DNA of 45,915 nt, from positions 1 to 45,915 of the forward strand of contig JAGHQL010000199.1 in the NCBI GenBank assembly GCA_020080175.1, in the 5' to 3' direction. The notes under the pieces were generated by a model. That model was not told the DNA's origin. It saw only the letters and a list, made by a program, of their open reading frames with translations, and ran no database searches. The position numbers and the translations under genes are program-made. Within the stretch, counting starts at the first letter, position 1; every line of letters starts with the position of its first letter. Below are positions 11,301 to 23,748 of the stretch, piece by piece. The DNA comes from Glutinoglossum americanum (taxonomy: Eukaryota > Ascomycota > Geoglossomycetes > Geoglossales > Geoglossaceae).

Positions 11301-12285
11301 CGACCGAACAGCTTGTCCTCACCTCCTCTTCCTTTTTTTTTTTTTGGTCTTCCCACCGGTCTGGTTTGTTTTCGCGCCTGAAACGTTGAGAATTCGCGTC
11401 TTCTTATCGTTTCGCCGTCGTAACGCCTGTCCTTTCCCTGCGCAGCCGCCGACCCAAGAGGACGCCCTTCGAAACGTCCTAGCCAGTTTGCTCCAATAGT
11501 GCTCCATACGTACGACGTTTCGTGATTTTTCTCCAGCGCCTCTGACGTTACTACCTTCGAAACGCGGCTTTCTTTTCCTTTTCTGGCTTTGGGGACGAGG
11601 GAATCAGCTATTGCGATATACCAAGTCCCTCTCGCATAAGACGTCTACGAAGAGAGAGAGGAAGAGAAAGAGAATTCCATCACGATCTCTAGGGACCTTC
11701 CTCGGAACTTTCAAACGCGACCGCATCTCGAAGAGCAACTGACCCGCCGCCGGGATCGAAGCCGGTGCCACATGAAGGGTTGAGCCCATAGTCGCGAAAT
11801 ATCAGGACGCCCAGTTCCTATTTTCCATGCACGAAGTCCCGTTCTTCTACCCCACCATTTCTGGGATCTATAATTCCGCCTTCAACGCCGATTCCCAATC
11901 CTTATTATAAATTCTCGACTGAGGTTCTGGATGGCAAGACTACGACTACACGAATAAAACGGTTGCGACGACGGAAGACACTAGCTTTTGCCGAGACCCG
12001 GATACGCATATAATCGTGTAATTAACTCTTTACACACCCCGGACCCACTTATATTGGGCCACTTCTCAACCTTCCACTAGGCCAGAGAGCAAGTAAAAAC
12101 CTTTGGGTTGAGCCCTCTGTGGACTAAGACGACAGTCTAGAAGACTAGCCTGACAGCCATAAGCTAGCGAGAACTCAGACCCCCGTCGGCAGCAACGCAT
12201 AAAGTCCATTCGCTTTCTTATCCCTCCCCTCGGCCGCTCTCATCCTCACCCAAAGAGAGGGAGAAATTGCGGGGAATACGCTATT
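8327..12285. other. 4-kb gene-free spacer rich in simple repeats
   Basis: No protein-coding gene is supported. The region holds the 3' end of the kinase transcript, CA repeats near 8670-8690, long CTTCC/CCCTC pyrimidine runs at 9005-9075, poly-T blocks (9369-9383, 9560-9578, 11331-11345), and a 7-bp tandem of the TTGTGGA type at about 9948-9975. The last several hundred bases are pyrimidine-rich and probably form the long promoter and 5' leader of the kinesin gene. Long minus-strand frames at 8603-9307 are low-complexity read-through. Confidence 0.55.
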
Positions 12286-15200
12286 ATGGCTGCAACGATA
12301 CCTAAACCTTCAAGACCGTCCTTCGGCCCTCCAACCGCCGCACTCCCCCCACTACCTACACCAAAACCACGAAAGACTACGGTCCTAGCATCATTACCTC
12401 CAAATACGCCTCAAGTCAACGGCACCACCGCTCCCTCACAAATACCTTTAAAGCCTCTAGGTCGGAGCGCCTCGGCCCACCAAACTCCGAATATCAGTCC
12501 GATGACACCTCACGGCAATTCTTCAACCTCGAATCTCCCCTCTTTATCCCGTCCGGCTCCACAGGTTGTGACGACGGTCCCCAAGACATTACGGAGATCA
12601 GTCAGCGCTGCTGCCTTTCCGCACCCGCCAGGAAGCGTCTCCCGCATCGCCAGTCTCCCGCCTAGTCCACTGTCTGCCGGAGGAATATCTAGCGCGGGGG
12701 GGACATCCGCGAGCAAACGAAGCTCAAAAGACTCTAACAGTCCTTTGACGCCTGGGGGTTCAAAGTTACAGAAACCAAAGCCTCGGAATTCTACTTCCAA
12801 TCAACAATACACCGGCTCTACCACTCCAAGCCTGCTAAATGGCAGCGGAGACAGCAAATCCATATCTAGCGGACCTGGAGGAAGAGGTTCCGATGGACTT
12901 CTAAGCCTCCCATCGCCCCCCCAAAGCCGTAGCTCGTCTGCAGAGGGATCCTATTCCACGGCCGCAACCACCTTTGACGACTGGGGAGAAGGTTCGAGAG
13001 GGAGAGAGGGCGCGCACGACGCCTCCCGAGACAGCAAAGATAGTTCCTCCGACAAACTGAAGGAAGGGAAGGGAAACGTCATCGTCAGCGTTAGAGTTCG
13101 GCCCGATGCTGGCGGTGGCGATGGAAACGGTAATGTTAGGGCCGAGGAAGAATGGATGGTTGATGGCCGACGATCGTTAATTGCCTTCAGAGGGAGAGAA
13201 GGCGGAGAATATTATTATGGTAGGCTCCCTTCAATCGGACAGACTTGGTGCGAAAGCTGGCTAACGCTTTCGATCTGCAACGCACAGACAACGTCTTCAC
13301 GCCTCATGACAAAAATGCCAAGATTTATGACTCTTCTGCAAAACGACTGGTGAGACGAGTGATGGAAGGTTATCATGGGACGGTCTTTGCGTACGGGATG
13401 ACCGGCACTGGCAAAACCTTCTCGATGCAAGGGACAACCACATCTCCTGGAGTCATCCCGCTGGCGATCACGGACATCTTCTCCTACATCAGGGAAACTC
13501 CGCACCGAGAGTTTCTGCTGCGGGTTAGCTATCTGGAGATTTATAACGAAAAGATACATGACCTTTTAACCCCACCATCTGGCGGCACGGGCCCAAATGC
13601 CGGGCAGCAAGAGGAGATCAAGCTGAGGGAAGATAGTAAGCGCGGCGTCTACGCTACGCCCTTGAAAGAAGAGATCGTCCAGAGTCCGACCCAACTGCTC
13701 AGAGTGATAGCTCGGGGTGATCACCAAAGACGGACGGGGAGCACCCAGTACAACGCTCGGAGCTCGCGGAGTCATGCGGTTGTTCAGATAGTCGTGGAGA
13801 GCCGAGAACGCATAGCACCCGGAGGCGATCTGCAGGGGGTAAGGGAGAAACATGCCGGCATTCCAGGTGGCGTGAGAGTGTCAACACTAAGCCTAATCGA
13901 CTTGGCGGGATCCGAAAGGGCTGCGGAAAGCAAGGAGAGACGAGCTGAGGGTGCGCACATCAATCGGAGTTTGCTCACGCTCGGAACCGTCATTGCGCGA
14001 TTGTCGGGCGACAAGGACAAAGATGGCAACCCGACCGATAAAGATGGGAAGCATCTACCCTACAGGGACAGCAAGCTGACGAGGTTACTGCAACCAGCCT
14101 TGTCCGGCAATTCGTTGGTCAGCATCCTGTGCACCATTCAGATAGGGTCAGCCGGGAGCGCAGCCGCGGCAAGCAGCCACACCGGCGAGACCCTCAACAC
14201 CCTAAAATTCGCAGCTAGAGCGAAGAACAACATCGTAAGCCACGCGAAGAAGGCAGATGAGGCACTCGGCAGCGGGGCTGGAGACGCGGGTAGCAGGGTG
14301 CTCCTAGAAAGATATAGGGTGGAGATTCTCGAACTACGATCTCAGCTCGAGCTTCAGGCGAAGCAAAAGAGCGAGGAGGAGGAGAGAGAACGCGAGAAGG
14401 AAGCCGAGCAGAGACACGGGGAGCAGATGCTAGAAATGCAACTTGCCAGAACTGCCCTCAAGGAACGAATCGAGCATTTGAACCGCCTCATCTTATGCTC
14501 GAAGTCGACGGGCGTCAACGCGAGTGGCACCTTTTCTTCATTGGGCGTCCATCCGCGAATGTCCGGAATGAGTAACGGCGGTCACATGTCATCGCTTTCA
14601 GTACGGTCTTCCGGAACGCACTCCACCGTAGGGGTTCGGCCTCCATCCAACGGATCCGTTTCGACGATCGGCCAACTCCCCAGCACACAGCTTCAGCTCT
14701 CGCCTGGCGGAAACGGGTCAGAAGATGATGATTCGGCGGGCGAGTTTGGGGACGGGACTGCAACCCTCGCCGCTCAAGTTCGTGCTTTGCAAGCAGATCT
14801 TGCGGACAAGAATCGGTACATATCGACACTTGAGAAGAGGTTGCTTCAAGCTAGGCGATCCAGCCAATCCCGGATGTCGGTAGGATTTTCTCCGCCTCAC
14901 AGACAGGTTGCCGGTATATTTGCCGAAGACGGCATGAGTATGCTCTTGAAGGAGAAAGATGCCGAAATCGCAGATCTCCGGGCGAGATTGGATGATAAGG
15001 AGCGAATGGTCGGTGCGTTACGGAGTGCCGCACGAAAACGGGACGTGGCAGACGTCACGTCGGACCCAGACCATTCATCACAACGTCGAAAGAGCTCAAG
15101 CCAGGGCGCCAACGGACCCGTCGTTCCCGTTCCCGTTCCCGCTATCAAAGGCCGCAAGAGAACCGAGAGCGTCGACGAGGTGAACAGGATACTCGATGAG

Positions 15201-15356
15201 ATGATGCAGGATCGGGTGGAGAGCGGTGAATTAATCAAGGGGACTCGGGGCAGCTTAAGGCCCGCAGCTGGAGCGAAGAGGGACACCTTACCGGTACCGG
15301 GGTCCATGGTGGAACCCTTAAGATCGCCCATAGTGTGCGCAACGTTGGTTTCATGA
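12286..15356 (+). CDS. kipA: Kip2/KipA-type plus-end kinesin
   Basis: Two exons, 12286-13219 and 13288-15356, encode 1000 residues. Intron 13220-13287 has a GCTAAC branch site, and the join reads EYYYDNVFTPHD. Residues 1-260 are a Ser/Pro/Thr-rich disordered head. The motor follows: VIVSVRVRP near 264, P-loop GMTGTGKT at 348-355, switch I SSRSH at 470-474, switch II LIDLAGSE at 514-521, and HINRSLLTLG at 535-544. A charged coiled coil spans about 650-715 (EEEEREREKEAEQ), with another helical stretch around 810-850 and near 890. The long N-terminal extension, central motor and phrases such as SYLEIYNEKIHDLL and LREDSKRGVYATPLKEE match the fungal Kip2/KipA group. These motors run to microtubule plus ends and help set growth direction in hyphae. 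The C-terminal tail is basic. Gene and frame look intact. Confidence 0.93.
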
Positions 15357-16818
15357 GTGTTTTATAGACGCGTTTATGTTGCATCACTTTCTTTTTTTTT
15401 TCCGGTCTTTTCTCCCTCTATACCCTCTTTCTGTCCTGACTGGCATAATCAGCGTGTGCTATACATTTTTTCTCTTTTCTCCGGCAAACTCTCTTCTCAC
15501 CAGAGGGGGGCATCCCTAGGGTACTCGCATCAAAAATTGCTTTTTTTCTTATTGGCGTTACTAAGGGGAGAGGCTTTGGGGGGGGCGGTAGTTTTTTACA
15601 GTACACTGTTTTTATATGCTGGTAGGGGGGCGCAAGCTTCTACCTACTTTTTTTTACTAGCCCTCCTCCCCCTTCGCTTTTTTACATCGAGGGCGTTTTT
15701 TTTTCTTCCATAAGATGTTTTTTTGTTATCCTCACCGACGAGTTAAAAAAAACATGGGAACTTCTTACTTTTCTCTTCCTTCGTTGGACGCGCTGTAATA
15801 ATACACACTCTACAGACACACCTCGCGGAAAAAAACACTTGCATGTAAAAAACAAAAGAATGAATGAGGTCGCTGGCTACAGTTAATAACGAAACGCCTG
15901 TCCTTTCTTTTTTCTTTTCTCTCCTCTACTCTTCCCTTCACGTGACGATGATGATTAAAAACCCCATCATTTTCAATTTCATTTTGTAGGAACACCATCC
16001 CCATCGCAATCCTCTTTGGTTGTATTTTTGGAGAGAGAGGGGGGAGGTTGGTTTGTATATAAAAGATAAGATAAAGAGAGAAAAAAAGTTTTTTTTTCCC
16101 AAATTTATTTCACCTAGTGTTTTTTGCCTCTGGATTGAGTGGGCAGGTGGTTGTTTTTTTTTTCTTACCTCGAACTATGGGGAGAAAAAAAAAAAAAAAG
16201 GATGCTTAGGCTTCTTTCTGATGGCAGGTCGGTGGGCCATTTTCTTGTTTTGTCCTGTTTCGTTTCCTAACATGTATAGGTTCCAAATAATGAGAAGAGC
16301 GATGATGACACTGATAACCGCAATAATAGCCTTGGTGGATACAATCATCTCCCTTGGTTTGCGGATGCCGTTACTCTTCAAGAAATTCGCTTTTCCACCA
16401 ATCGAGGACAGATACGGCTAATGCTGTTGTAGTTGGGGCTGCTGAAAATATATCCCCGTTCAAATAGGTGGTAGCATACTACGTGGCCATACTAGAGTCA
16501 AATGATTTGAAGGTAGACTTTCTCTCTACGATACTCACCCAGGAAGAGAGTTGACTAAAGAGTAAGCGATTTGGACTTGCAACCTAGGACGGATAGGTAA
16601 GCGGATTTTGGATATCACCAATTCGATAGCGTCGGCAAGGTTGTTCCTTCGGATCAGATTATGGAAGTGGCCAATGAGTGGCAGGCCCACTAGAAGCCCT
16701 TTAGCTTTGTCTTCCTACGAGGATGAATGAGCATCACCCAGACCCACCGCGACCCTCATTCTAGACACTTTTTTGTAGATTATCGACATTATTTCTGATA
16801 TTGGTCAGAGGATCGAAT
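15357..16818. other. Spacer, T-rich
   Basis: No gene is supported. It includes the kinesin 3' end, many poly-T and poly-A runs (for example 16183-16199), and a 16020-16421 frame that is low-complexity with a chance hydrophobic stretch. Composition changes to the AT-richer accessory type from about 16430 on. Confidence 0.5.
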
Positions 16819-19800
16819 ATGTCAAGTGAGAAAATCATGCAGGTCGATTGGGAACCTTACCAGGAGGTAATCCGGACTCTCTATTTGACGAAGCATATGT
16901 CTCTCAAGGAAGTTATGATGTACATGGCAGACACGCATGGTTTCCGCGCCAGGTGATTTAACCCAAACAACCAACGCACTAGTCGATTAGAGAACTGATG
17001 GTGTAGCTAGTAAAGCACAATTCGAGCTTCAGTTCAAGAAATGGAAGTTTCGCAAAAATCTGAATAGTGAAGAGTGGGAATATGTTCGGCACCAATCTGC
17101 AAAACGCAAAAGGGAGGGCAAAGAAAGTGAAGTGCATATTAATGGTTGCCTGATTCCAACAAAAAGGATCAAAAAGGAGATATCACGGCGTTTCCCTCCA
17201 ACCTTTGAACAGCGTTGCGCCTCTGGTAATACCTAACTCCATCCTTGATGAGGTCACAAGCTTATCTCATCGAAAGTTTCAAGTCCACCAACTCCAGAAG
17301 GGATATCGATCCGCACACCGACAGAGTTGATCTCATATCCAGTCAAGCCTGGCAACCTTCCCTGGTTTCGATTTCAGGAGTTTATTGAATCTCAGGGTGT
17401 GTGTTAAATTTAAGAACCATCCAAAGTATACTAATTCATGTTAGGTGAAGCATGTATTATGCAGTCAGTTGCTGCAGAGTATGTCATGGCACAAGACAAC
17501 TCTCACTCTCATTTTTCAGATATGATCGTCTACCCATGGAATATTGGAGATGGGTCTGGCGAAATCCTAACTAGTTTTCAAGAAGAAGCAGCTATTATGC
17601 CATTGATTATCGATCCGTCTGTGGAGGCGAGCTTACTATTCTTCGAATGGATTCCGGCAGCAGTCAATCGTGGCAATATCGAGCATTTCCCAAATTTTTG
17701 CTTTCGGCTCCAAGCTGATATACTGGAGCGGTACGACGGAGAGCTTGCGATTAGTGTTCAAAAGTTACTTGGACCTGCTGCCAAAGACAGCATATTGCAG
17801 CTTATCAAGTTCGCTACATATCTCTCATCTAATAATATGTTATCAGCCGATCATACCGATCATTTTCTTCAATGGATTATAAGTAATAAACGGCTCTCGT
17901 TCCTGAAACTCTTTCTTTCGATTAAGGAACCTACAGCCGAAGCACTCGCTGAAAGTTTTTTCTGGAGTGCACTGAGATTGGAAGATGCACGTGTTGTCAA
18001 GATTTTTCTAGGTGTAGGTGTTGACCCAAGTGGGGTGGGCAAAAAGGAAGCTAGCGTGGTGGGCAGACAGGGACCTACACCGCTTCAAGAGGTCTCAAGA
18101 AGGGGAAATATTGAGTTGGCGCGGATACTGTTGGATGCTGGTGCGGATGTTGATGCCCCGGCTATTAATGGTTATGGGACAGCACTCCAAGCTGCAGCGC
18201 GAAGCGGCAATATTAAACTCGTTCAAATTCTGCTGCAGGCTGGTGCAGACGTCAATGCCTCTAGAGCTGGTAGTGCAAGTGGAACAGCACTTCAAGAAGC
18301 GGTAGCAAGTGACAACATTGAGCTTGTTCAAATTCTGCTGGAGGCTGGTGCGGACGTTAACGCCCTGGCTTGCGAGAAGTGGATATTGACAGAGGGGATG
18401 ACGGCGCTCCAAGAAGCAGCGGGCAGCGGCAACATCGAGCTCGTTCAAATTCTGTTGGATGCCGGCGCGGATGTTGACGCCCCAGCTACTGAGATAGATG
18501 GGAGAACAGCACTCCAAGCAGCAGTAGAGAGTGGCAGCGTTGAACTTGTTCAAATTCTGCTGGGGGCTGGTGCGGATATTAACGCTCCCGCTGGTGATAG
18601 GAGTGGGAGAACGGCTCTCCAAGTAGCAGCGGATAGTGGCAACATTGAGCTTGTTCAAATTTTGTTGGAGGCTGGTGCAGACATCGATGCTCCAGCTTGT
18701 TATATGTTCGGGAGGACAGCGCTCCAAGCAGCCGCAGCAAAGGGCAACATTGAGCTCGTTCAAATTTTTCTGGAGGCTGACGCAGACATCGACGGTCCAG
18801 CTGGCGATGTCGGGGGTAGCACAGCTCTCCAAGCAGCAGCGGAGAGTGGCAACATTGAGCTCATTGAAATTCTGCTAGAGGCCGGTGCAGATATTGATGA
18901 CCCAGCTGGCTATGAGAATGGGAGAACAGTACTCCAAGTAGCAGTGGAGGAAGGCAATATCGAGCTTGTTCGAGTTCTATTAGAAGCAGGTGCAGACGTC
19001 AATGCCCTAGCTAGTGAAGAAGACGGAGTAACAGCGCTCCAAGCAGCAGCCGGCCGTGGCGACATTGAGCTTGTTCGAATTCTGTTGGAGGCTGGTGCCG
19101 ACGTCAATGCTCCAGCTGGTAGGCTAGGGGATACGGCGCTCCACGCAGCATATCCCAAAAGCTCCAATATTGAGCTTATTCAAATTCTATTGGAGGCTGG
19201 TGCAAATATCAATGCACGAAACTATTACTGGGGATCGGCACTTCAAGCAGCATCGGGACATGGCGACATTGAGCTCGTTCAAATTATGTTGGAGGCTGGT
19301 GCAGACGTCAATGCCCCAGCTGGTAAACTACAGGGGACGGCGCTCCAAGGAGCAGCGGCAGGGGGCAATATTGAGCTTGTCGAAGTTCTATTGGAAGCAG
19401 GTGCAAATATTAATGCCCCAGGCGGGATCAGGGATGGGAAGACGGCTCTCCAAGCAGCAGTAACGAGTGGCAACACCAAGCTTGTTCGAATTCTGCTGGA
19501 GCTGGGTGCAGACATAAATGCTCCAGCATGTAGCGATTATGGGAGAACAGCGCTCCAAGCAGCAACAGCGGCGGAAAATGGCAACATCGAGCTCGTTCAA
19601 ATTCTCCTGGATGCTGGTGCGGACGTCAACGCCCCTGTCGGCTATTCATCGGGATTATCAGCGCTCCAAGGAGCCTCAATTCGCGGCCATATTGGAATTG
19701 TTCATATGCTTCTGGAGGCTGGTGCGGATGTCAATGCTCCGGCGGCGGAAAAATTCGGGCGAACTGCTCTTGAGGGAGCGGCGGAATATGGCCGCTTGGA

Positions 19801-19939
19801 CGTGTTGCAGCTGCTGCTTAATAACAACGCAGATACCAATGCACCAGAGAGAATACGATATAAAAGAGCTATTGATCTTGCGGTGAGAAACGGTCATTTC
19901 GCTATAGGTAAATTAATCGAGTCTTATCGACAAAGATGA
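16819..19939 (+). CDS. Clr5-domain ankyrin-repeat protein
   Basis: Four exons: 16819-16952, 17011-17225, 17277-17396 and 17445-19939, in frame throughout, giving 987 residues. The N-terminus is a Clr5 domain (residues about 10-105): VDWEPYQEVIRTLY, SLKEVM, MADTHGFRA, then QFELQFKKWKFRKN, EEWEYV and KKEISRRF. The name comes from a fission-yeast silencing factor; the domain is widespread at the front of fungal ankyrin proteins. A linker with LPWFRFQEF follows, then a helical segment, then 17 full ankyrin repeats plus a C-terminal cap from about 18060 to 19935. Each repeat follows GRTALQAAAxxGNIELVQILLEAGADVNAPA and is about 35-36 residues, longer than the canonical 33 because of a short hairpin insert. 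The repeats are strikingly alike in DNA, pointing to recent duplication or conversion. The second intron (17226-17276) is the least certain boundary. The binding partner is unknown. It may act in self/non-self recognition or in chromatin, but the sequence does not decide. Confidence 0.87.
18060..19860 (+). repeat. Tandem coding repeats (about 105-108 bp, ~17 units)
   Basis: The ankyrin units also form DNA-level tandem repeats: words such as GGCAACATTGAGCTCGTTCA and CTGGAGGCTGGTGCAGAC recur almost unchanged each ~105-108 bp. This is the sequence form in which units can be gained or lost by unequal exchange. Confidence 0.85.
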
Positions 19940-20009
19940 CCGATTCTGGCGTTATCGTGGGCGACAAAAGAAGTGAGGTGGACAGTAAAAACACGACAAG
20001 GCCAATATG

Positions 20010-20500
20010 CTGCCTCTTGGCAAGGATTGATCACGAGTGAGGAAGAGGATAATCCTTCCTGGTAGTTATTCTTGACCGACCTTATCCCGGTATTCAAGGA
20101 AAGTCAGGAAAGTACTTTTGGTGCACCGAGCAGAATTGCCATGAGAGCTTTCATGGCGATAGGAGCTCTTTACGGTGAAGATCATACCTTCATATGCGAT
20201 CTAGAGTTTTTCTTTTGGGTTTTCTTCTGGGTTTGCATACATTACGCTGAGCTAGGTAGACAGGCTCAGATAGTTGATCTTGAGTCTTGGAACTACGAAA
20301 ATACCACCAAACTAACTGAGATAGAAAAGGGGGCGACAGTCCACAAGGGCGATTTCATCAGCACAACTAAGAACTTTATACTATGCTATTAACTGTTGAT
20401 TCCTAAATTGCAGAAAGTCATATTTCCAGAGGGCAAGAGGTGAGGAGAGAAAAGACTCTATCCCCAGATAAAAGAGGTACTTTGGAAAGTAATAGACGAC
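20010..20500 (+). pseudogene. FunK1-type fungal kinase relic (C-terminal lobe)
   Basis: The reading GLITSEEEDNPSW, stop, LFLTDL, then FMAIGALYGEDHTFICDLEFFFWVFFWVCIHY, and after a second stop LLIPKLQKVIFPEGKR, follows the C-terminal lobe of FunK1 kinases, a Pezizomycotina- and Basidiomycota-rich family of unusual protein kinases. Parts equivalent to the metal-binding and substrate segments remain; the glycine loop and catalytic HRD region are missing. At least three in-frame stops occur in one consistent frame (about 20062, 20390 and 20453). Two fall at or beside a conserved Trp or polar codon and fit TGG-to-TGA or CAG-to-TAG changes. The relic begins less than 100 bp after the ankyrin gene. 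It is non-functional. Confidence 0.75.
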
Positions 20501-21997
20501 CGAAATGTCTCGGTGGAGTAGACAGAATGAGAGAACGTGATGTCAGGGCCTGGGGCTTATTGTATGAAACCACATGATGGCTCTCCTCGCGCTTCGGATA
20601 TCCACATTCTCCTACAAAGACCTCCATCACCGATATGGAAACTAAATTCTTCTGATATGGAGATAGCCCTCCGGTCAAACCCATCCTCCCACTTGCCTAT
20701 ACCGCATTCATTCCTTTCGCTGACAAAAACGCGGTCACTTTTGATGTCGCTGCTGCGAAGCTGCCAACGGACGTGACGTAATTGCCCTCGATAATACCGT
20801 CCCAAGATGCTCAGGGCAACGTCCCTAGTTTCTCCACGGCCAAGTTAGATTGGAGCACATGGAATCATGGCTTTGATAGTCTCGAGTTTCACCTCTCTAA
20901 TAATTGGTTAGATCATGTTGTAGAAATCATTTATCCGACGGCATTCCTCATATAACACGCTCCGGCAACCCCTAGAATTCGAGTAGGCGTCCCAAAAAAA
21001 ATAAAAATAAAATGGAATACATATACGTATTTAGAATGCGGAGGGGTTGCCGATTCGGGGCTCCCTCCGGTCCCGCACTCGCGAAGTTATCGGTGCTTAA
21101 GGCAGGGGCTGTGGGCTGGGATGTGTAAAGGGAAGTCTTTGATATTTTTTCTAAACTGCATCTCGTGCTTTTTTCGTGCGTATGGAATGTAATGTAGGTG
21201 ACACCAGGAAGGAAGAGAGGATGATCCACATGAACCCCCCTCATAGACATATCCCCCGACACGGGAATAATCATGTGGCTGGCTGGTATGGGGATCAGCC
21301 TTACTATCATGGGGAGGGGCCTGGACCTGGTCGAGAGAAGGCCCAGGGACACGAAGTCGTTTCTGAAGATCTTCGGCCACGGCTGCAGGATCAGCCTTTT
21401 CGTTGTCGCCATGCTGCCACTCGCAGTCAGCCACCACCCCTGCAGGCGCTACAGGAAGATCTACACGGCTGCCGCTGTGAACTCGATGATGGTGACGGGC
21501 ATGAGGATGCTCTTCAAGATCAAAGATTGAGGATATGGAGAGGCTTATGAAGGTAGTGACCTGCGTGCCCGTGTCCTGGTTCCCGAATTTTCTCCTGACT
21601 GCAGGCTTCCCCCGGACCTTCCGGGACATCGTGCCGCCGACGTGGAGGCATCCACGGAGACCATAAGGAATTCATTCTACTTCGTGGGCAATGGCATAGT
21701 CGACGGCTACGGTGTGGAGATGTGCATGAGCCCGGGGCGTCAGCGTGAAGTCGTCCTTCATGGCCGCCATGGGGACGCGTCGGGAAACCGGCAACTTCAC
21801 CCACTTTGTAGTTGAAAGCGTGTTAGGTACAGGACTGAGCAAGAGTTGAAATCGCCCAAAATAGGATCAGCAGAAAACATAGAAAGTTAGGCGATATGAC
21901 CTTGCCTAGGTACGCTGTTCTGCCTGCACAGTCTCCAACGAAAACAATGAGTTAGGAAGAAAGTAAAGGTTCTTGGGGGGAGAAGATTGTGCAAAGC
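20501..21997. other. Spacer with unassigned coding remnants
   Basis: Two stretches look like decayed coding sequence but I cannot name them. Around 20656-20780 (+) a frame reads PPVKPILPLAYTAFIPFADK and then TFDVAAAKLP. At 21273-21530 (+) an 85-codon frame has two hydrophobic stretches (WLAGMGISLTIMG and ISLFVVAMLPLAV) and faintly recalls fungal low-temperature-requirement A-type membrane proteins. The GC content is higher at 21200-21800 than in the neighbours. A sequence block at 21120-21215 recurs near 26760. Confidence 0.3.
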
Positions 21998-23748
21998 TCA
22001 CACAACGATCTTCTCCATTTCGAACAATATCTGTTTCGTGGAGATTAGTAATGATTTACCCCTCAGGGATTGACTTCTAAGTGAGATCACCTTCTCGATA
22101 TAGCGCACTCCAACTAAAATTCCATCTTCATCTTCAAATTCCCTTTCATCACCAAACCCCTCATTGTCCTTATCGAGACAGGTCAGACAAGACACAACAA
22201 TATTTGTGTATATCTTGCCCATCAACTCGGGCAAGCGTGATTGGGCCATCTCAACAAGAATGGTCTTGACGTCTGCCGCTGCTTTACGCAGATCTTTGGT
22301 AACAATAAACTCAGATATTGGCAATTCAGGTCCCGGTCCAGTGGGTTTCTGATTTTCAGAGTAGCTGATGAATGAGCTCCAGAGACCTATCTCTAACAGA
22401 CATACGCCGATGCTGTAAATGTCATGTCGCATTGTATACAGCTCTTCTGGGTAGAGACCTTGCCGTCTGGGATGTCTATATAAGTTTTTCTCCCAGAGGA
22501 CATCACCAGACATATTCGTTTGACCTCCAGCAAAGCGGAATCGCTCAAAGCCAACCAAAAATGGCGTTCCTAAATTACCTGGTGGTGGCTGGAAGACAAT
22601 GATATTCTCCGGAGAAATGTTCTTATGCACAAAATGAGATGAATGGAGGAACACGATCGATCGAGCAAGACACACAGCCAGGTAGAAGCGTTCTTCTAGT
22701 GGGTACTTTATATTCTGGTTTAAGAGGAGAGACCGGAGGCTGCGAGGAACTGCCTGGCTCAATCCAGGCGGGATAGAGAAGATGAAATCAAATCCCTTGA
22801 TCTTTCCAGTTGATGGATCCTTTACTTTGATGACACCTTGGCAAGAAGGTAGAAAGAATAGTGCTGGGTCAATCTTTGAGAGAACACGAGCCAAATCTCG
22901 TACATCCTTTGTTGTGGTGTCGAGGTTGGTTTGCTCTCTTACTGGGGTATGGTCAATAATGACCTTCTTGTTCGTATCGCGACCGGTAGATATAGAAGAC
23001 AATGCGACGGCCTCTCGCTCCCATACTTCATAGCCGGTTTTGAGGAAGACAGAAGTTGACGAGATTGAGCCCTTCTCATTCGTTTCATGGGCATGTCGCA
23101 GCTGCATAACGGTCGATATTGCTTTACTCCCAGCAGCCCTCTTTTCCGTAAGTTGCTGATCGATCGCTGGTACAGCAATGCGAGCAAGAAAGAACCAAGA
23201 AGGATCGAACATCCGCCGCCACTTCTCCAGGTCGTCGATAATGCCGTCGAGAGATGCCTTAGCATAAGCGGCATACTTCAGCTGTTTCGCTTGGCCTCTT
23301 TTTGCAATGACCTTGTCCAAAGTTGGGGTTTCTTCTCGTATACCGACCAGTCCATCGAGTTTATTGACCGCGTTCTGGAGTTTACCTTGGAGCACCTGTA
23401 AAACCAGATTCTGATGTATTCGAAGTGGTTCAGCCAAGGCTTCCCATATGGTTCGGAGTGCTGAGATTTGATGCTCTATCTTTATCCAGTGGTCCTGGAT
23501 ACACAAGATGTCCTCTCGCATCTCGGTTTCGGCCAGTTTGTAGGCTTGACAGCGTGCGTAAAGATCGTTTCCATATCTGCCGCATGTTAGTCTCCTAGAT
23601 TCCGGGTACGCGAAAGTAGTGACTTAAGAGGGCATCAAAGACTCGCCACAATGACCGACCTTGAAGGGTGGGAGACTTGAAAGCTTACTTACTTTATACA
23701 TATGTCAACTATTGATATGGTTGCAAAAGCAAATGACGCAAATTCCAT
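21998..23748 (-). CDS. Helical-domain pseudokinase (MLKL-like architecture)
   Basis: Two exons on the minus strand: 23748-23693 and 23576-21998, with intron 23692-23577 (GTAAGT..GGCAG), give 544 residues. Residues 1-155 form an all-helical domain starting MEFASFAFATISIVDICIK, with RCQAYKLAE, WIKIEHQI and LQGKLQ. This recalls the fungal HeLo/HELL-type bundles that act in regulated cell death. From about 190 to 520 lies a protein-kinase-like fold with WERE, EERFYLAVCLARSIVFLHSS, FVHKNISPENII and the late helices of the C-lobe (DIYSIGVCLLEIGLW). The catalytic HRD is replaced by HKN at 336-338 and DFG by GFE at 361-363, so phosphotransfer is very unlikely. A helical bundle plus dead kinase is the layout of mammalian MLKL. 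Many Pezizomycotina carry such proteins, generally unstudied. It diverges from an active kinase 307 bp away. The membrane-death role is inference. Confidence 0.85.

Noticed and set aside
18095-18832. 245-codon minus-strand frame
   Set aside because: Regular antisense of the ankyrin repeats; its periodicity comes from the sense gene.
18060-19860. Regularly spaced repeats resembling a CRISPR array
   Set aside because: The whole stretch is one coding frame of ankyrin repeats in a eukaryote; there are no unique spacers.
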